NCBI GenBank assembly: GCA_015231665.1
Contig: JADGBD010000016.1
Span: 1 to 9,151 of the forward strand
DNA: 9,151 nucleotides
Source: Gammaproteobacteria bacterium
GTDB lineage: Bacteria > Pseudomonadota > Gammaproteobacteria > Chromatiales > Chromatiaceae
Reading direction: 5' to 3'
In this document: in pieces, positions 6,250 through 9,151 of the stretch
How positions within the stretch are numbered: the stretch's first letter is position 1
Layout of the letters: each line of letters starts with the position of its first letter
Position numbers and translations under genes: made by a program
Notes under the pieces: generated by a model
What the model was told of the DNA's origin: nothing
The model's input: the letters and a program-made list of their open reading frames with translations, nothing else
The model's database searches: none

Positions 6250-6854
6250 TAGAGCTTATCGGCGTTGTTGGCCAGATAGTCGGCGACGCCATCGGGGCTG
6301 GCGTTCATGCCGCTGTCGCCCTTGTTCCAGCCTGCCGGGCAGACCTCGCCGTGCTCTTCGGTGAATTGCAGGGCATCGACCATGCGCAGCATTTCATCCA
6401 CGTTGCGGCCGAGGGGCAGGTCGTTGACCAGTTGATGCCGCACCACGCCGCTCTTGTCGATGAGGAAGGAGCCGCGGAAGGCGACGGCGCCGTTGGGAGT
6501 TTCCACATCGTAGGCCTTGCAGATGTTGTGGGTCAGATCGGCCACCAGAGGGTAGCGCACCGGGCCGATGCCGCCGGCCTTGACCGGGGTGTTGCGCCAG
6601 GCATTGTGGGTGTACTGGGAGTCGATGGAAATGCCGATGACCTCGACATTGCGCTTGTGGAACTCCTCCAGGCGGTGATCAAAGGCGATCAGCTCCGAGG
6701 GGCAGACAAAGGTGAAGTCCAGCGGGTAGAAAAAGAGTACCGCGTACTTATCCTTGATTGCGGTCTTCAGGTGGAAGTCTTCGACGATGCAGCCATCGCC
6801 AAGAACTGCCGCAGCGGTGAAATCTGGTGCTTCTCGGCCAACAAGTACGCCCAT
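6249..6854 (-). CDS. Typical 2-Cys peroxiredoxin (AhpC/Prx1 type)
   Basis: The 201-aa protein is a thiol peroxidase that reduces hydrogen peroxide and organic peroxides in the cytoplasm. The peroxidatic site is complete: P44, T48 and C51 in YPLDFTFVCPSE, with R127 (AFRGSF) as the supporting arginine. The resolving cysteine is C172 in EVCPAGW, as expected for the head-to-tail disulfide dimer. A GGIG element (94-97) corresponds to the GGLG motif of over-oxidation-sensitive enzymes, but the C-terminus has YL where the classic YF motif would be. The reductant is unknown, since no AhpF or thioredoxin reductase gene is adjacent. I chose ATG 6854 because GGAGAG ends four bases before it; a TTG at 6866 overlaps that ribosome site. 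The gene lies upstream of the phosphorylase gene and downstream of a 215-base gap with a palindrome. No OxyR-like site is evident to me. Confidence 0.95.
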   Translation of the reverse strand: MGVLVGREAPDFTAAAVLGDGCIVEDFHLKTAIKDKYAVLFFYPLDFTFVCPSELIAFDHRLEEFHKRNVEVIGISIDSQYTHNAWRNTPVKAGGIGPVRYPLVADLTHNICKAYDVETPNGAVAFRGSFLIDKSGVVRHQLVNDLPLGRNVDEMLRMVDALQFTEEHGEVCPAGWNKGDSGMNASPDGVADYLANNADKL

Positions 6855-6894
6855 GGTGCTCTCCAATATTGATTGATGTGAATGAATTTGATTT

Positions 6895-6975
6895 GCCAGT
6901 TAGGCCACAGAGATCACAGAGTTTTAGAGGCGTTGAGTGGAAACATTGACTCTCTGTGCTCTGTGGCTCCTTGGC
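6895..6975. repeat. Long imperfect palindrome, REP/MITE-like 'CACAGAG' element
   Basis: The left arm GCCACAGAGATCACAGAG (6904-6921) pairs with the right arm CTCTGTGCTCTGTGGC (6952-6967), apart from a two-base bulge. A 30-base centre separates the arms, and outer GCCA and TGGC extend the symmetry. Each arm is itself built from two CACAGAG-type units. From memory, similar CACAGAG/CTCTGTG palindromes occur as dispersed intergenic repeats in several proteobacterial genomes. It occupies the gap between hpt (stop at 7070) and the peroxiredoxin gene (start at 6854), so it could shape the RNA between them or host a promoter edge. Confidence 0.7.
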
Positions 6976-7069
6976 TGAATTTGCTTTGGGGTAAGGGTTT
7001 CAAGGCCGCCATCCTATGCTGAATCTTTGGCTGGGTTCAACCGAATAAATCCCTTGTTCGTTCAGGCCC
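6976..7069. other. Remainder of the gap between hpt and the peroxiredoxin gene
   Basis: I see no ORF, RNA gene or convincing terminator in these 94 bases downstream of hpt. The peroxiredoxin promoter may lie in the wider gap (6855-7069), but I found no hexamer pair good enough to call. Confidence 0.4.
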
Positions 7070-7618
7070 TCATTCGTCCAGGGCAAAAATCCCCGGAGCA
7101 TTGCGCAGATAGCCCCTGTAGTCCATGCCGTAGCCGAAGACGTAGCGATCCGGTACCTGCAGGGCGACAAAATCGGCCTTGATGTCGCAGCCGCGATCGT
7201 GCTGCTTTTCGCAGAGCATGGCCGTCTGCACCGAGGCGGCGCCCATTTCGCGGCAGGCCTGCACTAGGGCTTCGAGGGTGTAGCCCTCGTCAAGGATGTC
7301 ATCGATGATCAGCACGGTTCGACCCGGCAGGGGCACCACCGGCTTGCGTACCCAGGTCAGACCGCGGCCACGGGTGTTCTCGCGGTAGCGGGTGGCGTGG
7401 ACATAGTCCTGGCGCAGGGGGAAGTCGAAACGGCTGAGCAGGCGCGCTGCCGGGATCAGACCGCCGTTCATTACCGCCAGCACCAGCGGGTCGGACTTGC
7501 CGATGCGCTGGCTGATCTCCAGGGCCATCCGGTCCATGGCGGTTTCCACCTGCTCCAGGGTGAATAGGCATTCCGCCCGGTTGAAGGCCTCTTGGGCCTG
7601 GGTTGCGCTGAAAACCAT
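7070..7618 (-). CDS. hpt: Hypoxanthine-guanine phosphoribosyltransferase
   Basis: The 182-aa enzyme, of usual size for bacterial HPRTs, transfers phosphoribose from PRPP to hypoxanthine or guanine, making IMP or GMP. The PRPP-binding loop is at 102-114 (VLIIDDILDEGYT), with the acidic pair D106-D107. The fourth acidic position reads DEG rather than the common DTG, a variant I also recall in pseudomonad members. The pyrophosphate loop MNGG is at 50-53. The C-terminal segment VPDRYVFGYGMDYRGYLRN (155-173) is the purine-binding region, with the aromatic residue and Asp expected for 6-oxopurine recognition. The start ATG lies 4 bases after the nagZ stop, so translation is probably coupled; there is no strong separate Shine-Dalgarno sequence. 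It sits in the same block as the methylthioinosine phosphorylase, whose product hypoxanthine is its substrate. Xanthine phosphoribosyl transfer is a less likely alternative. Confidence 0.93.
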   Translation of the reverse strand: MVFSATQAQEAFNRAECLFTLEQVETAMDRMALEISQRIGKSDPLVLAVMNGGLIPAARLLSRFDFPLRQDYVHATRYRENTRGRGLTWVRKPVVPLPGRTVLIIDDILDEGYTLEALVQACREMGAASVQTAMLCEKQHDRGCDIKADFVALQVPDRYVFGYGMDYRGYLRNAPGIFALDE

Positions 7619-7622
7619 GGGG

Positions 7623-8672
7623 TCAGAGATCCAGTGTCGGGTTGGAGTGGGCCAAAAGCGTATCGGCCGCCAGTTTTACCGCCTTGCGCCATTTGGGATG
7701 GTAATGCAATTTGCGCAAGGATTCCTGCTTGCGCCCGTGCATCCGCAGTATGCGGGTTTGCGAGGTGGGGTTGGAATAGTCGCGCAACTCGGCCAGCACC
7801 TCCAGGGCAGCGGGGCGATTGTTGCAGATCAGCACCATATCACAGCCGGCCTGAATTGCGGCCCTGGCGCGCTGGCGGTAATCGCCGCCCTCGGCCGCGG
7901 CGGCCATGTTGAGGTCATCGCTGAAGATCACCCCCTGAAAGCCGAAACGCTCGCGCAGCACCTTCTGCAGCCAATAGGCGGAAAAGCCGGCGGGCAGGGG
8001 ATCGATCTGGTCGTAAATCACATGGGCCGGCATGATCGCCTCAAGGTTGTTGCTGATGGCCCGCTCGAAGGGGATCAGGTCTTGCATCAGCAGGTCTTCC
8101 AGGCCGCGATGATCGCGCGGGATCTCCAGATGGGAGTCCTCGGCGACACTGCCATGGCCGGGGAAATGTTTGCCCACGTTGGCCATGCCGGCCTCACGCA
8201 CACCGCTCATCCAATGCAGGGTCAGGTCGCTGATCACATCCGCCTGGCGATGAAAACCGCGGTCGCCAATCACCCGGCTCTGGGGGGTGGATAGGTCGAG
8301 CACCGGGGCGAAGCTGAAATCCACTCCGCAAGCACGCAGCTCGGCGGCCATCAGCCAGCCGAGGTCTTCCGCCAGTTCGCGCGCGCGGCGGGGGTTGATA
8401 TCAAATATCTCGCCGATGCGGGCGGCGGCAGGCAGCAGGCTGAAGCCCTCCTTGAAACGCTGCACCCGGCCGCCTTCCTGGTCCACCGCAATCAGCAGCC
8501 GGGGCTTGCGGGCCTGGTGAATCTGCTCGGTCAGCTCGCTCAGTTGCTCCGGTGAGGCGTAGTTGCGGCTGAACAGAATCACCCCGCCGGCGGCCGGATG
8601 TTGTAGCATCTGCCTTTCCTCATCGGTAACCTCAAGACCGACAAGGTCGAACATGACTGGGCCGTGGCTCAT
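7623..8672 (-). CDS. nagZ: Beta-N-acetylhexosaminidase NagZ (GH3, peptidoglycan recycling)
   Basis: The 349-aa protein (E. coli NagZ is 341 aa) is a cytoplasmic glycoside hydrolase family 3 enzyme. It removes N-acetylglucosamine from GlcNAc-1,6-anhydro-MurNAc peptides imported during cell-wall recycling. In species with AmpR its products also influence beta-lactamase induction. Motifs appear in the family order: IAVDQEGGRVQRF (61-73), KHFPGHG (168-174) binding substrate, the general acid-base dyad D179 and H181 in EDSH, and the nucleophile motif SDDL (251-254, first Asp D252). No signal peptide is visible. ATG 8672 has GAGGA about 10 bases upstream, a loose spacing but the best choice. The hpt gene follows after 4 bases, so nagZ probably heads the transcript. 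In pseudomonads nagZ also neighbours the methylthioinosine phosphorylase gene, though directly; here hpt and a peroxiredoxin gene lie between. Confidence 0.96.
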   Translation of the reverse strand: MSHGPVMFDLVGLEVTDEERQMLQHPAAGGVILFSRNYASPEQLSELTEQIHQARKPRLLIAVDQEGGRVQRFKEGFSLLPAAARIGEIFDINPRRARELAEDLGWLMAAELRACGVDFSFAPVLDLSTPQSRVIGDRGFHRQADVISDLTLHWMSGVREAGMANVGKHFPGHGSVAEDSHLEIPRDHRGLEDLLMQDLIPFERAISNNLEAIMPAHVIYDQIDPLPAGFSAYWLQKVLRERFGFQGVIFSDDLNMAAAAEGGDYRQRARAAIQAGCDMVLICNNRPAALEVLAELRDYSNPTSQTRILRMHGRKQESLRKLHYHPKWRKAVKLAADTLLAHSNPTLDL

Positions 8673-8768
8673 GATGACTGAATCCTCGCGCCTTACTGGT
8701 GAAAAGAATTTTTAATTCGAGAATCTGTTTAAACTACCGCATTATCAATGGCTAGGAAGGAATACACA
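8673..8768. promoter_or_regulatory. Divergent intergenic region between nagZ and the FliL-like gene
   Basis: This 96-base gap is more AT-rich than its surroundings and should contain promoters for both genes. The plus-strand gene has a strong ribosome binding site, AGGAAGG (8754-8760), 8 bases before its ATG. On the minus strand TTGATA (8743-8748) is a fair -35 hexamer, but no good -10 lies 16-18 bases away. An 8-bp palindrome GTTTAAAC is at 8727-8734. I see no clear sigma-54 or sigma-28 flagellar promoter. Confidence 0.4.
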
Positions 8769-9151
8769 ATGAAGCAAATTAAAATCCTGCTGCTCCTGCT
8801 GAGTTTATCGCTGCTGTTACCCGCCTGGGCGGAAGAGGAGAAGGAAAAGGAAGCCGCAGCCCTACCCACCCCGGGTTATCTGGCCCTGGAATCCATGGTG
8901 GTCAATCTCTCCAAGGGTGCCAAGCACGTGCGCTTTGAAGTGCAGCTGATGGTCGATAATAAGGATCAGATGGGCGATTTGCGCACCCACCTGCCGGCAA
9001 TCATGAACGAAATGCTCATGCTCGCCTCAGAGGCGGACGGCGCCCAGCTCAAGACCCCCAAGGGCAAGGAAGCCTTCCGCCTCAAGGCCAAGGATGCCTG
9101 CAACGCGGTGCTCAAGGAGTTGACCGGGATTGAGACGCCCCTGCGCGACCT
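8769..9151 (+). CDS. FliL-family protein with signal peptide (C-terminus cut off by window edge)
   Basis: There are 127 complete codons before the window ends, with no stop reached. Residues 1-21 form a clear signal peptide: basic start MKQIK, a Leu-rich core and a probable cleavage site after PAWA. A short acidic linker (EEEKEKE) follows. From about residue 36 the pattern GYLALESMVVNLS, then HVRFEVQLMV, LRTHLPAIMNEML and TPKGKEAFRLKAKDACNAVL fits the FliL domain. FliL sits beside the flagellar stator and affects torque. Classical FliL has an uncleaved membrane anchor, whereas this one appears exported and cleaved, so it may be an accessory paralogue rather than the fliL of the main flagellar operon. 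No flagellar gene is nearby in view. The signal peptide may instead remain as an anchor, since the hydrophobic core is long. Confidence 0.82.
   Translation, partial: MKQIKILLLLLSLSLLLPAWAEEEKEKEAAALPTPGYLALESMVVNLSKGAKHVRFEVQLMVDNKDQMGDLRTHLPAIMNEMLMLASEADGAQLKTPKGKEAFRLKAKDACNAVLKELTGIETPLRD

Noticed and set aside
7497..8294. 265-codon plus-strand open frame across hpt and nagZ
   Set aside because: It crosses two well-supported minus-strand genes and their junction, which a real gene would not be expected to do, and has no recognisable domain.
8700..8768. Flagellar sigma-28 or sigma-54 promoter before the FliL-like gene
   Set aside because: I could not match either consensus at the required spacing; only loose AT-rich similarity is present.

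Overview
The window looks like chromosomal DNA from a GC-rich gammaproteobacterium. The clues are the protein families (YgfZ, NagZ, an S-methyl-5'-thioinosine phosphorylase of the Pseudomonas PA3004 type, a FliL-family protein) and the nagZ/phosphorylase neighbourhood, which is also known in pseudomonads. I cannot assign a genus. Coding density is high. No tRNA, rRNA, CRISPR array, transposase or prophage gene is visible, and no stretch longer than about 215 bases lacks a gene.

Layout. Left block, minus strand: ygfZ (768-1772), followed 35 bases downstream by a receiver-domain plus TPR protein whose C-terminus runs off the left edge (1-732). Divergent from ygfZ, an RNase II/R-superfamily exoribonuclease with an unusual N-terminus runs on the plus strand (1852-3669). 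It converges on a large minus-strand gene, and two tandem hairpins (3711-3760) lie between them. Right block, minus strand, in transcription order: nagZ (8672-7623), a hypoxanthine-guanine phosphoribosyltransferase (7618-7070), a 215-base gap carrying a long imperfect palindrome (6895-6975), a 2-Cys peroxiredoxin (6854-6249), the methylthioinosine phosphorylase (6185-5448), and a 530-residue low-complexity membrane protein (5363-3771). At the right edge a divergent plus-strand gene (8769 onward) encodes a FliL-domain protein with a cleavable signal peptide, cut by the window end.

How the genes fit together. Two right-block enzymes form a plausible purine-salvage pair. The phosphorylase should release hypoxanthine from methylthioinosine, and the phosphoribosyltransferase would convert hypoxanthine to IMP. 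NagZ recycles peptidoglycan fragments and the peroxiredoxin removes peroxides, so the block is mainly recycling and housekeeping. On the left, YgfZ supports Fe-S enzymes and the exoribonuclease acts in RNA turnover. The least explained object is the 530-residue protein. It has a Lys/Ala/Pro-rich histone-H1-like N-terminus, one transmembrane helix, a long Ala/Pro/Glu region, two copies of a 'PEW...H...VEQLR' coiled-coil repeat and a Tyr/Pro/Gly tail. It also carries a very strong internal ribosome binding site just before the transmembrane helix, which suggests two in-frame products.
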